NCBI GenBank assembly: GCA_964626565.1
Contig: CAZVFX010000035.1
Coordinates: 1 to 56,977, forward strand
Source of the DNA: CAZVFX01 sp964626565
Lineage (GTDB): Bacteria; Myxococcota_A; UBA9042; CAIXZC01
Direction of reading: 5' to 3'
Length of the DNA stretch: 56,977 nucleotides
The translations under genes and the position numbers were made by a program. The notes beneath the pieces are model-generated. The model was not told the origin of the DNA. It made no database searches and worked only from the letters and a program-made list of their open reading frames with translations. Below, in pieces: positions 1 through 11,800 of the stretch (position 1 is its first letter; every line of letters starts with the position of its first letter).

Positions 1-94
1 TACCCAAATCCAATGAGCAGCTCCCCAGGAGCAAGAGACAATAGCCCACATCGTGAGCTGTGGGAAACATGTCCACATCGGCCGATCCTTTTCT

Positions 95-114
95 CCCCGG
101 GCTGACGGCCGGGG
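95..114 (-). terminator. Possible weak terminator hairpin after the deiminase gene
   Basis: CCCCGG and CCGGGG form a 6-bp inverted repeat around an 8-base loop, about 45 bases past the stop of the minus-strand deiminase gene. No U-run follows it on the minus strand, so this is a weak call. Nothing else is recognisable in bases 1-160. Confidence 0.25.
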
Positions 115-160
115 CTATTGGCTTGCGTGCCCCACGGGGGCCTGATTCGGATTCTGGAGA

Positions 161-2563
161 TCAACGACAACGACGACGCAAATATGCGTACGAGGTGCAC
201 AACAAAACCAGCAGCACCCACGACCCCATCGGGGTAGGGCGGGCGTCGGAGCCGCAGCCGCAGTCGCCTCCTGCTGTGGCTACGTCCGCGTCCGCGTAGG
301 CGCCCGCGTCCGCGCCCGGTTCCGGGGCCGGGGGAGGCACGGCGCAGACTCCGTAAGAGCACTCTTCACCGGGTGCGCACGGTGCGGGGGTTGAAAGGGC
401 CATGCAGCCCCACTCATCCCGGCTGCACACTACCACCGATGCACCATCGTCACCGCACTGGCGGGCCCCGTCAACCGGGCAGGTGTCCTCACAGCCGCCC
501 CAGCAGGCCAGCTCCCCTTCCAGAGACGGCACCGGGCCGCACTCATTGCCCCCGGCCGAGCAATCCTCCAACTGCCTCTCCCCGTCATCGCACCAAACCA
601 GCAGAGTCCCTTCGCACAGGCCCGCTTCCGTGATGTTCCCGCATCCCTCCGGACAGTGGCCGTCGGCACAGGCAAAGGGGGCGCACGGGTAAAAATCTCT
701 CACCAGGCAGCCGCCCTCCTCCTGCACACAGGTCCATTGGTGGGAGTCCTTGGAACTGCACCCCGACTCTCCCAGCTCGCACTGGTCGACACATTCGTCG
801 CACTGGCTGATGCAGCCGTAGTACCCTTTGCCCGCATTCCAGCCGCAGCATTCCGATCCCGCACACTCCAGCGTCTTGACCTCGCCGTCGCCGCACCATT
901 CCACGACGTCCGGGGCCGCGCACCGGCCTTCGTATGCCAGAAGACCGCATGAATTGGCCTGGGAAGGGGCTGCACAGTCGGGGCCTTCCGGGTCGCACAC
1001 CAACTCTGGCCCACACGCGGCATACTGTCGTTCAGAGCACTCGTCATCGTCGAACTGGCCGCACGCCCAGACGTGGTTCCCCTGCGCACTGCAACCGTCT
1101 TCACCCTCCGCACACTCGTCGGCGCACGCGGTGCAACTGTCGCCCTGCAGGCAATCGTACCAGCCGCTGCCGCCCAGCCCCCCGGGCGCCCAGCCGCAGC
1201 ACCCGTCGCACGTTCTGGCGTGGGGATAACCGTCCACCCCGCAATAGAGCAGCGCGCCGTCACGGCATTCGCCCTCGGAAGGAAGGCCTCCGCAAGGGAG
1301 CAACTCGTCGCACTTGTTCAAGTCGTTGAGCGGGCACAACTCTACCGGGTCTGCCTGGTGTTTTTCGAGCTTACCTTCAGGGACCGTCATGGTGACACAG
1401 TGGATCGCACCCCCGGAAGGGATGATCTGGTCTGAGTTCACCGTTTGTATCTCCAGCCCCGGCGCCGCAGCCTCATACGCGTCGAGAGCCTCTGCCTCCA
1501 TATCTTTGAAAGAACCGTACACGGGCACCAGCACGGTGTTGTTGACGATCAGCGCGTTGGTATAGGTGAACCAGACTCCGCTTTCGTCCCACGGCAGCGG
1601 CAGACGGTGGGTGGTGACGGAACCGCCCGATTCGGTGACCACCGCGTCGAAGATAGCCGCATTTTCATCGAGAATGGCCGCGTTTTCCGGACGCACTGCC
1701 GGGTCGTAGTAGCCCAGGATCATGGAGTCGTCGGTCATCAGCTTGGCGAACATGTCGATGTGCCCGGTCCCCAGTCCCTGGGGCAGCTTGGCGATCACCA
1801 TCCGGGTGCAGCCCAGATACTCCTCCATCCACTTGTCTATCTGCTCCTGCGGGTATCCGCCGTTCTGCTTGTAGATTTTCTCCGTGACGTAGCAGGTGCC
1901 GTGGGGGTCGGACATGAAGTTGCCCCCTTCAAACGACATGGAAATGCGAAAGACATTGATTCCCCAGTGCGCGCCGAGCCGGGTGGGAATCGCATCATCG
2001 TGCATGCGTTTCTTGTAGTAGCGAAAATCGACAAATCCCACCATGCCGCCGTCGGACACGTGCGAAACGGGTCCGTAGTCCCTGGTCCAGATCGAGTCGG
2101 TATCCTCCACGTCGAGGAATTCGATGAATTCGGTGTCTACCCCCCAGCCGGAAATCTGCCCCTTCATCTGGGTGTCCTGCCCTTCAGTGTGGAAGATCAC
2201 CAGTTGGTCGACGTGCCCTTCCAGTCCCTTGATGATCCCTTTGTGGAACTTGCTGATGCTGCCGCTCGGCCGCATCAGCACCGCCTGCGTCGGGCCGTAT
2301 TCGGAAAGGGGGCGAACCGGCCCCGAAGGAGGTGCGGTCACTCCATACAGTTCAGGATGCGCGATCCTGAAATCGTCGTACTTGTCTGCTTTGCCCGGTG
2401 TAGAGGCTTTTTCCCATTCCGTTTCCCACGCGGGAAGACCGGCATAGCCGGCCGGCTCGGCAGCAGCAGCAGCAGGGACGGGGGGCGCGGCATTGCCGGG
2501 GTTGTTCAGGTCGCAGGACACGAGCACCAGAGACGCTGCGACGACAATGAAGTACTTCGACAT
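161..2563 (-). CDS. Secreted agmatine deiminase/PAD_porph-family protein with Cys-rich region and MYXO-CTERM tail
   Basis: An 800-residue protein. Residues 1-17 form a lipoprotein signal (MSKYFIVVAASLVLVSC, Cys17, Asp at +2). Residues about 55-395 are a guanidino-modifying hydrolase domain of the agmatine deiminase/Porphyromonas peptidylarginine deiminase family. Its catalytic residues are visible: Asp162 in WTRDYGP, His268 in GTGHIDM and Cys389 in GGAIHCVT. The family hydrolyses a guanidinium group, releasing ammonia. Which substrate (agmatine or protein arginine) cannot be read here, but export favours extracellular peptide or polyamine substrates. About 360 Cys-rich residues follow, with repeated CCGW, CGDDG and CADEC-like motifs, then a C-terminal Gly-Cys, hydrophobic stretch and RRRCR resembling MYXO-CTERM. 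Ordinary agmatine deiminases are about 370 residues, so the C-terminal half is an addition. The start is fixed by GGAGG six bases upstream and by the signal peptide; upstream codons of the same frame are antisense to the divergent giant gene. Confidence 0.85.
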   Translation of the reverse strand: MSKYFIVVAASLVLVSCDLNNPGNAAPPVPAAAAAEPAGYAGLPAWETEWEKASTPGKADKYDDFRIAHPELYGVTAPPSGPVRPLSEYGPTQAVLMRPSGSISKFHKGIIKGLEGHVDQLVIFHTEGQDTQMKGQISGWGVDTEFIEFLDVEDTDSIWTRDYGPVSHVSDGGMVGFVDFRYYKKRMHDDAIPTRLGAHWGINVFRISMSFEGGNFMSDPHGTCYVTEKIYKQNGGYPQEQIDKWMEEYLGCTRMVIAKLPQGLGTGHIDMFAKLMTDDSMILGYYDPAVRPENAAILDENAAIFDAVVTESGGSVTTHRLPLPWDESGVWFTYTNALIVNNTVLVPVYGSFKDMEAEALDAYEAAAPGLEIQTVNSDQIIPSGGAIHCVTMTVPEGKLEKHQADPVELCPLNDLNKCDELLPCGGLPSEGECRDGALLYCGVDGYPHARTCDGCCGWAPGGLGGSGWYDCLQGDSCTACADECAEGEDGCSAQGNHVWACGQFDDDECSERQYAACGPELVCDPEGPDCAAPSQANSCGLLAYEGRCAAPDVVEWCGDGEVKTLECAGSECCGWNAGKGYYGCISQCDECVDQCELGESGCSSKDSHQWTCVQEEGGCLVRDFYPCAPFACADGHCPEGCGNITEAGLCEGTLLVWCDDGERQLEDCSAGGNECGPVPSLEGELACWGGCEDTCPVDGARQCGDDGASVVVCSRDEWGCMALSTPAPCAPGEECSYGVCAVPPPAPEPGADAGAYADADVATAGGDCGCGSDARPTPMGSWVLLVLLCTSYAYLRRRCR

Positions 2564-2590
2564 CGGGGCCTCCACTCTGTTGCCCGCCAG

Positions 2591-2619
2591 ATCGTACGCC
2601 AAACCGAACGGGCAGGCAA
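2591..2619 (-). promoter_or_regulatory. Candidate sigma-70-type promoter for the deiminase gene
   Basis: On the minus strand, TTGCCT (2619-2614) is followed by a 17-base spacer and TACGAT (2596-2591). Initiation would fall near 2584, leaving a leader of about 20 bases that contains GGAGG. Called by eye. Confidence 0.45.
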
Positions 2620-2730
2620 CCGCCCGGCGAAAATGCCGAGCGACGATGCCGCAAAGCCGCTGCCTGCAAGGGGACGAGCGCGTCGGGGAGTTTATCGTCC
2701 GCTCCGCGTGCGCAACAAACAAAAAGTGTG

Positions 2731-2759
2731 TTGTCTCAGATCCGTTGAACTGGTATAAG
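2731..2759 (+). promoter_or_regulatory. Candidate promoter for the giant Cys-repeat gene
   Basis: TTGTCT (2731-2736), a 17-base spacer and TATAAG (2754-2759). Initiation near 2766 gives a leader of about 95 bases. An inverted repeat, CCTGCA/TGCAGG (2828-2833 and 2846-2851), lies just upstream of the GGGAGGG ribosome site and could affect translation. The 298-base divergent region 2564-2861 holds nothing else I recognise. Confidence 0.45.
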
Positions 2760-2861
2760 ATATTGTGTGGACGCCGGAGTTGAATTTCAAGGGGCTGGCG
2801 CCGCATAGGGTGTTTACCTACATTTTGCCTGCATGAAACGGCATTTGCAGGGGAGGGCTGA

Positions 2862-5800
2862 ATGAACCAGTTTAAGAGCTTGCTGAGCGTTGTCGCGATG
2901 TTTGCACTGCTTGGTGCTGTGGTAATCGAATCCGGTTGTTCGGGCTGTTCGCCGGATCCGGGGCCGACGGAGAAGGACGAAGGGGTCCCCGACGGAGGAG
3001 ACGTCATCGAAGAAGATGCTCTGCCCCCCGAGGTGGATGCCGCCGTCGATGAGAAGGAACAGGACCTCGGCTTCGACGAGTTGGATACCGAGCCCGAGGA
3101 GGACAAGGTAGACCTCCCCTACGGTCCGTGCGCGCCGGAGAATTTCAAGCCCGAGTGCAAGGAAGGCGAACGCAAGTGCATGTACGCCAACACCCAGGAG
3201 AAGGTCTGCATTGAGAACGAAGACGGGTGCTGGGGTATCTGGGGCGACCCTGAGCCTTGCGGCGAAAACCAGGAGTGCCAGACTCCCGGCGGTTGCATGT
3301 GCAAGTACAACGCGGACGGGTTTGATTCCTGCACCGGCGAAGACCTGGCCGAGGCGTGCGACGGCAAGCAGCTTCTCGGTTGTGACGCGTGGGAGTGCAG
3401 CGACGACGGCTGTTGCATCGTTGGCGTCAAGGAAGACTGCTGCGAGAAGAGCAGCGACTGCGTTGACTGCATAAACCTGGAGACCGGAGAGAAGCTTCAG
3501 CCCTGCCCCTCCGACATCCCCGATGATTTTGTGCCCAACAAGTGCACCATCGATGCGTGCATGCAAGGCAATTGCCAGTGGATCGACAACGAGGGTTGCG
3601 ACGATGGAGACTCTTGCACTGTGGATTCCTGCGATCCTCTCACCGGTGCGTGTCTCAACGAAAAACTCCCCGACCCGCCCCTGAACTGCATCCTGACTCC
3701 CTGCTGGGGAGAAACCCAGGAAGATGCGGACTCCAAATGTAACGATGATAATGCCTGCACCGCTCAGGAGTGCGACTACGGAAACGACGGCTTCATCCCC
3801 TGGATCGGCCTTGACCCCGAAGACCCGGACCCCAATGACCCGGCCGAGGGGATCGGCGTGTGCTCCTTCAACGACCTCACCGAGGGTTGCGGGACCGACG
3901 ATGAATGTAACCTGTACGGCTGTGACCCTGCTTCGGGATGCTGGGGTGAGTACCTGAAGGACAAGCCCGAGTGCAAGTGCCTCGATGACGAGAAGTGCGA
4001 ACAGTTGGACGAGGACCCGTGCACCATCAACAAGTGCTACCTGGCGGAAACCGAGTGCTACGTATTGGAGCCCGATTGCGACGACGGGGATCCGTGCACC
4101 ATGGACGGCTGCGATCCCGGCCTGGCGGAAGACCCGGACGCTGAGGACTGGCCCTGCTTCCACGTTGAGTACCCTGAGCCGCCTCCGGGATGCGACTGCG
4201 CCGGCCCGGGCGACGAGGACCCGACCATCTGCTACAACAACATTGATTGCGAAGAGTGCCTTGGTCTCTTCTATGCCGATCCGGAATTCGGCCTGTGCGT
4301 CACTGCGACCTGCGTCTTCCCCATGGGAGCCGAATTTGGTACGTGCGTATTCCAGGAGCCGGATTGCACCGAGTGCCCGGGAGACGAGTGCATCGGTGAA
4401 TGCTCCGAGGGCTGGTGTGACAAGGAGACCGGCAAGTGCATGTTCGAGCAGAAGGACGTTGACGACGAGAACAAGTGCACCATCGACTCCTGCGACTGGG
4501 AGGTGCCCGGTGGAGCGGTGCATACGCCGGTGGAGTGCGTACCGCCGGACCCCTGCCACACCTGCATTTGCGATCCCAAGACGGGTGACTTGGAATACCC
4601 CGAGATCCCGTGTCCGAAGAAGACCTGCAAGACGGGAACCTGCAATCCGAACAACGGAACCTGCGACTACGTGTTCATCCAGTGCGACGACGGCGACCCG
4701 TGCACCTACGACGTGTGCGACATGCTCACCGGGGACTGCCTCTACGAAGAGGTGATCTGCGACGACAACAACGCCTGCACCACCGATTACTGCGACATCA
4801 ATACGGGCCTGTGCGAATACGAGATGATGGAGTGCGACGACAACAACTCCTGCACCATCGATACCTGCCACCCGGTGCTGGCCAAGTGCCTGCACACCCC
4901 CTGTCCCTGCGATGACGGCAACCCGTGCACCAACGACGAGTGTGACGAGAACGCCGGCGGTGATCAATGCGCCTGTGTCTACAGTGACAAGTTGTGCAAT
5001 GACGGCACCAACTGCACCGATGACGAATGCAATCCCGCGTTCGGCTGCTTCAATCCTCCTGCCGCAGATTGCCCGCCCGGCTGTGACGGTGTTTGCGGTG
5101 GCTGTGCGCACAAAGACACCGGTGAAACCGTTCACGCCCTGTGCGACGACGGCAACGGCTGCACCGATAACTACTGTCAGTGCGAGGCTACCGCACCGGG
5201 CAACCCCGACTTCTGCATGTCCGGGATCTGTGCTTCTCCTTTGCCCAAGGTTTGCGAAACGGACAACCTGTGCCAGGTTGCGTCATGCGACCCGGTAGCC
5301 GGCGAGTGCGTCTTTACGCCCGTAAACTGCAACGACAACAACCTGTGCACCACTGACGAATGCGATGAGAACAACGGCCTTTGCCTACACGAGGCAGTTG
5401 GGTGCAACGACAACAACCAGTGCACCGAAGATGTTTGCGACCCGGGTTCCGGTTGTGTCTACCAACCCATTCCGGAGGAGGAATTCAAGGACGAAGATCC
5501 GTGCACCCTCGACCTTTGCGACCCGGGATTGGGCGCGTGGCACCCACCCGTGGATTGTGATGACGGAGATGCCTGTACCGTGGAGTTCTGCGATCCTTCG
5601 ATTCTGGATGCCAACGGCAACGGACAATGTATCTGGCAGGACAAGAACTGCGTGGATGATGACCCGTGCACGGATGACATGTGCGATGGCAACACCGGGT
5701 TCTGCTCCAACCTTCCCATGGCCTGCGTCGACCCGGTGAGCAAGTGCACTGTCGGCTTCTGCCAGGTGAAATTCAACGCGGAGACCGGCTTCCCCTACGG

Positions 5801-8800
5801 CGAGTGCGAATTCCAAGAGAAGGATTGTACGCCGGTTGACGGCGGCGGCGGCGCGTGCACCGAGGATTGGTGCGACCCGGCCACCGGCAACTGCCAGCAC
5901 ACCCTCCTCGATCCCGATGACAACGACGATTGCACCCTGGACTATTGCGACCCGGTGGAAGGCGTCCAGAATGTCCCCGTGGACTGCAACGACTTCAACT
6001 GGTGCACCGACGACGCATGCGTGCCCGGCTTGGGCGACTGCACCAACCTGCCCAAACCGTGCATCGACTACGTTGACGAAGAGGAGACCTTGGAGAACCT
6101 GTGTACCCTCAACGAGTGCAATCCTTCCAACGGCGCCTGCTACAATCCGCCCATCGATTGCGATGATGGCAATGCGTGCACTTACGATACGTGCAATATC
6201 GAAACCGGCCAGTGCGTCCATGAACCCAAGGACTGCGAGGACGGAGACTGCTGCACCATCGACTTCTGCGACTACGAAACGGGTGAATGCTCCCACTTCG
6301 AGAACGCGTGTGACGACAACAACGTGTGCACCGAAGACTCCTGCGACCCGGATGGCGGCTGCTGCGTAAACACCTATGTTTGCGGCTGTTGCCCCGACGG
6401 GCTGGATCAGCTTGATGACAAGCTGTGCGAGGACTTCGTACCCGATTCCGGGACCCCCAACCTCTGCACCCTGGATGCCTGCTTTGTTGACGACGATACC
6501 GGCAAGTGCCTGTGCAGCAACGAGGCGGTGCCCTGCATCGACGACGGAATCTGGTGCACGGACGAGGTTTGCGACCCGGTTACGGGCGCCTGCCTGCATC
6601 CGCCCAAGGCGTGTAATGATGGCGATCTGTGTACCATCGATGAGTGCCACGAGCCCGCTCCGGGCGAGGACGAAGGTTCGTGCACCCACGTGCCCAAAAC
6701 CTGCAACGACGACAACCCGTGCACCGACGACGCCTGCGATGAAGGTACCGGCGATTGCATGTACGTGAAGATCTCCATCGATGACGGGAATATCTGCACG
6801 GAAGATACCTGCATCAAGGACCCCAACGATCCGCAGCAGCCCCTTGTGGAACACACTCCCCTCGACACCGAGGACGGCGACCTGTGTACGGTGGATTGGT
6901 GCGACCCGGTGACCGGGGTGAACCACGACCTGAAGAGCTGCGAAGACGGCAACCTGTGCACCATCGATACTTGTGAAAATGAGACGGGAGCGTGTGTCAA
7001 CACTATCCAGACCTGTGACGACGGTGACATCTGCACCATCGACTCGTGCAATCCCGATACCGGGCTGTGCCAGAACCCGGGCATCCCGTGCAACGACGGC
7101 AATGCCTGCACCAACGACATATGCGACCCGGACACCGGGGAGTGCCTGTACCTGCCGGGTTGCAACGACCTCGACCCGTGCACAATCGACAAGTGCAACC
7201 CACAGACCGGCTGCACCCACATCCCGAAGAACTGCGAAGACGGTAACGACTGCACCGACGACCATTGTGAGAACATCGATGGTGTAGGCAAGTGCTTCAA
7301 CCTGATCAAGGTGTGTAACGACGACAACCCGTGCACCATCGATATCTGCAACCCCGCGGAAGGCGGCTGCAAGTTCACCAACAAGTGCAACGACGGCAAC
7401 CCCTGCACCGTGGATATGTGCGACACCCAGACCCTGGTGTGCAGCTATCCCTTCTTCTGTGACGATGACAATGCGTGCACCATCGAGACGTGCGAGATCA
7501 TCGAGGAGCAGCAGGGTGAAGAGCTGGTGCTGGTGCCTGAGTGCAACTACGAACCGGTTGATTGCGTGGATGACAACCTGTGCACCGACGACTTGTGCGA
7601 CCCGCAACTCGCCTGCGTAAATCAGTTGAAGGATTGCGACGACGAGAACCAGTGCACCCAGGATTCATGCGACGACGCCACCGGTGCGTGCCAGCACGCG
7701 GTTGCCTTCTGCGACGACGGCGACGATTGCACAATCGATGGTTGTGACCCGGTTACCGGCGAGTGCTTCTACGCATCGCTGTGCGATGACGGCAACGGGT
7801 GCAGCGTCGATACCTGCATCCTTACGCCCGACGGCCCGGTCTGTTCGTACAAACCTTACATTTGCGATGATATACTCAAGTGCACCGTGGACATTTGCGA
7901 CCCGGAGGTGGGCGAGTGCGTATTCACCCCCATCGACTGCGGGGACGATAATCCGTGCACCAACGACATTTGCAATCCCCTTACCGGTATGTGCCTTTGG
8001 CTGCCGCAGAACGTAGACGACGGCAACCCCTGCACCATCGACTCCTGTGACGCCATTACCGGCGAAGAGGTCCACCAGACCATCTCGTGTGTGGATGACA
8101 ATCCGTGCACCATCGACTACTGCGATCCGGCCAGCGGCGCTTGCACCTTCGAGCCCAAGCCGTGTCCCGACGTGGATGGAGACAAGTGCACCCTGGAGGT
8201 CTGTGACCAGGCCACCGGCGAGTGCCTCAAGTTGGACAAGGTGTGCGAGGACGGCGATAGTTGCACTGAGAACGCGTGTGACCCGGATACCGGCAACTGC
8301 CAGTATCCGCCCCTGAATTGCGACGACGACGATGCGTGCACCATCGACTGGTGCCTCGGTGAGGAAGGTTGCATGCACGAGTTGAAGAGCTGCGACGACC
8401 TGAACGCGTGCACCGATGACTTGTGCAACCCTGCCACCGGCCAGTGTTACACCGAGACCACCGACTGCAAGGTGTACCAGGACGAGGAAGAAACCGTAGT
8501 AGACCAGTGCTACCTGGAAACCTGCGATCAGGGCGACGGTTGTCTTGAGCTGGAAGATCGCTACAAGTGCGAGGACTTCTACGCCTGCACCACCGACCTG
8601 TGCGACCCCGATTCAGGGGATTGCTCCAGCGTCAACGCGTGCGACGACGGCACTGCCTGCACCCAGGACCTGTGCGAACTCAACGAGGATGCCGAGGAAG
8701 GCTTCACCTGTACTTACGTGGATCTCGTGTGCGTGGACTACCTGCCCGATACCGATCCGCTTGAAGAGAACCTTTGCACCATCGACTATTGTGACCCCGA

Positions 8801-11800
8801 GGCCGGCTGCGTCAACGAATACAACCTTTGCGATGACGGCGACATCTGCACTTCCGACTGGTGCGAGCCATCAACCGGTGAATGCAACAACACGCCGGTA
8901 TTCTGCAATGACAACGATGACTGCACTACCGATGCGTGCAACCCGGATACGGGGAGCTGCCAGTATCTGCCCGCGTGCGACGACGGCGTGCCTTGCACCG
9001 TGGACTACTGCGACCCGGGCGCGGACGAGGCCGACGGCGACTTCGCCTGCAACAACCCGGACAAGGTTTGCAACGACAACAACGAGTGCACCACCGACTC
9101 GTGTGACGAGGAATCCGGGGAATGCATGTACGACCCGGACGCCGACATCGACGATGGGGACGCATGCACCACCGACTGGTGCAACCCGGTGACCAAGAAG
9201 ATCGGTCACGATCCCAAGGATTGCAACGACTTCGACAACTGCACCGAGGACTCCTGCGATTCGGCCATCGGCTGCATAAACACCCCCTTCGACTGCAACG
9301 ACGACAACCTCTGCACTGTGGACTGGTGCGACGCCGAGATCGCACAGTGCAAGAACGACTTTAAGGATTGCTCCGACGGCGACCAGTGCACCAACGACCT
9401 GTGCGACCCGGACACCGGCGATTGCAGCCATCCGCAGAAGGAATGCGACGATGGCAACGCGTGCACCGAAGACCTTTGCGACCCGGCCACCGGCGAGTGT
9501 CTTTACCAGGAGAAGAGTTGCGACGATGGCAACAACTGCACCATCGACTCGTGCAACTTCGAGGAAGGCTGCATCCATGAAGACGTCGTCTGCTTTGACA
9601 ACGACTTCTGCACCGTTGATGACTGCGACCTGGCCACAGGGGACTGCCCCTACGGCCCGGTCAACTGCGATGACCTGAACAACTGCACCGTCGACTCGTG
9701 TGACCCGGTTGTGGGTTGCGTCTACACTTCGGCGTGCGACGATAACAACCCGTGCACCGGTGTGTGGGATGAAGAGGCTCAGGACTTCGTGGACCCGTGT
9801 GATGTGGAAACCGAGGAGTGCGATTGGGACGGCAACGCCTGCACTGACAATGACGCCTGCACCCAGGATACCTGCGACCTCGAACTGGTCGACGATATTC
9901 CGCAGAAAACCTGCACCTACACGGTCACCGACTGCGAGGACCTCATTCCTGGAACGAGCGATCCCAACCTGTGCACTACCGACTCGTGCGATCCGGCCAT
10001 CGGCTGTATTAATGAATGGATCGATTGCTCCGACGGCAACCTGTGCACCGAAGACAGTTGCGACGAAGTAACCGGGCAGTGCGCCAACGTCGAAAAGAAC
10101 TGCGACGACCTGGATATCTGCTCCGATGACTTCTGCGAGCCGGAAACCGGCGAGTGCTTCTACGTTCTGCACTGTGACGATGAGGACTACTGTACAACCG
10201 ACTTCTGCGATCCCAACACCGCGGCGTGCACCAATGTGGAGAAGATCTGCAACGACGGCAATCCGTGTACCGGCGATTTCTGCAACGAAGAAACCGGCCT
10301 GTGCGAGTATCCGCCCACGGCTTGCGAAGACGAAAACGAATGCACTGTTGACCTGTGCAACCCCAACACCGGCGATTGCGACTACATCACCAAGGACTGC
10401 AACGACGGCGACGCCTGCACCGGCGTCTGGGATGCCGAGGCCGGCGACGAGGGTGACTATGTGGACCCGTGCGATCCGGCGGAAGGATGCCTGTTCATCG
10501 AGCGGGACTGCACCGACTGCTACAATCCCGAAGGAGCTGAAGGTGAAGAGGAAGCTGCCTGCGACCCGGAGGACATCCCCGACGGCTGGGTGCTGAACCT
10601 GTGCACCAACGACTTCTGCGACGGTGTCACCGGCGCCTGTATCAACCAGTTGAAAACTTGTGATGATGATGACAAGACCACCTGGGATCACTGCGTTCCG
10701 GAAACCGGCGAGTGCATCCACGACCTGTGCGCCTGCGATGACGATGACGAGTGCACCGGAGTGATCAATGATGACACCGGCGAGTACTGGGACCCGTGCG
10801 ACGAGGAAACCGGCGAGTGCCTCTGGATTCCCAAGGACTGCGATGACGGCAGCCTTTGCACCATCGACTTCTGCCTCTCCAAGGACGAAGACCCTGAGGA
10901 CGAGTTCGTGGCCGGCTGTAACCATCAGGCCAAGGATTGCGACGACGACAACGCCTGTACCGGTGAGTACAACTCCGATGATGACGTCTGGTTCGACCCG
11001 TGCGACGGCGCTACCGGTCAGTGCATTGACAAGGTCATCGACTGCTGGGAGATCAACGGCCTGGACGCGCTGTGCAACACCTGCACGTGCAACCCGAAAG
11101 ACCTTCCCGACGAGGGAATCTTCGCCGGCTGCGTCTGTCAGCCCAAGTGCGAAGACAACAATGATTGCACCAACGACGTGTGCGACCCCAATTCAGGTAA
11201 ATGTACGTACCTGCCCGCGTGCGATGACGGCGACGCCTGCACCGCGGACTTCTGCAACGAGGAAACCGGTGCGTGCAACTACCAGCCGGTGGATTGCGAA
11301 GACGGCAACCCGTGCACCGACGATACCTGCAACCCCGAAGTTGGTTGCGAGAACCTGCCTAAGAGCTGCAGCGATGGCGACCCGTGCACCGACGACTCCT
11401 GCAACCCCGTGGACGGCGAGTGCCAGCATGGGCCCAAGGATTGCAGCGACGCCAATCCGTGTACCAACGACGAATGCAACCCCGACACCGGCGAGTGCTA
11501 CTACATGCCCGCCTGCGACGACAAGGACAACTGCACCGTAGACAACTGCGATCCCGATACCGGCATTTGCGACAATGTGGACGTCGTGTGCGGTGACAAC
11601 TTCGCCTGCACCGTCGATGCGTGCAACCCGGACACCGGCGAGTGCGAATACGTCTGGAATACCTGCGACGATGGCGACGCATGCACCGAAGACAAGTGCA
11701 TGGGCGCCACCGGCGACTGCCAGAACAAGCCTGTCAACGTGAACGACAACAAGAATTGTACCGACGACTCTTGCGATCCGGAAACCGGCGACGTCCTCAA

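Noticed and set aside
1445..2758. 437-codon plus-strand frame over the deiminase gene
   Set aside because: Antisense to a gene with intact catalytic motifs; the translation is Arg/His-rich with no family resemblance.
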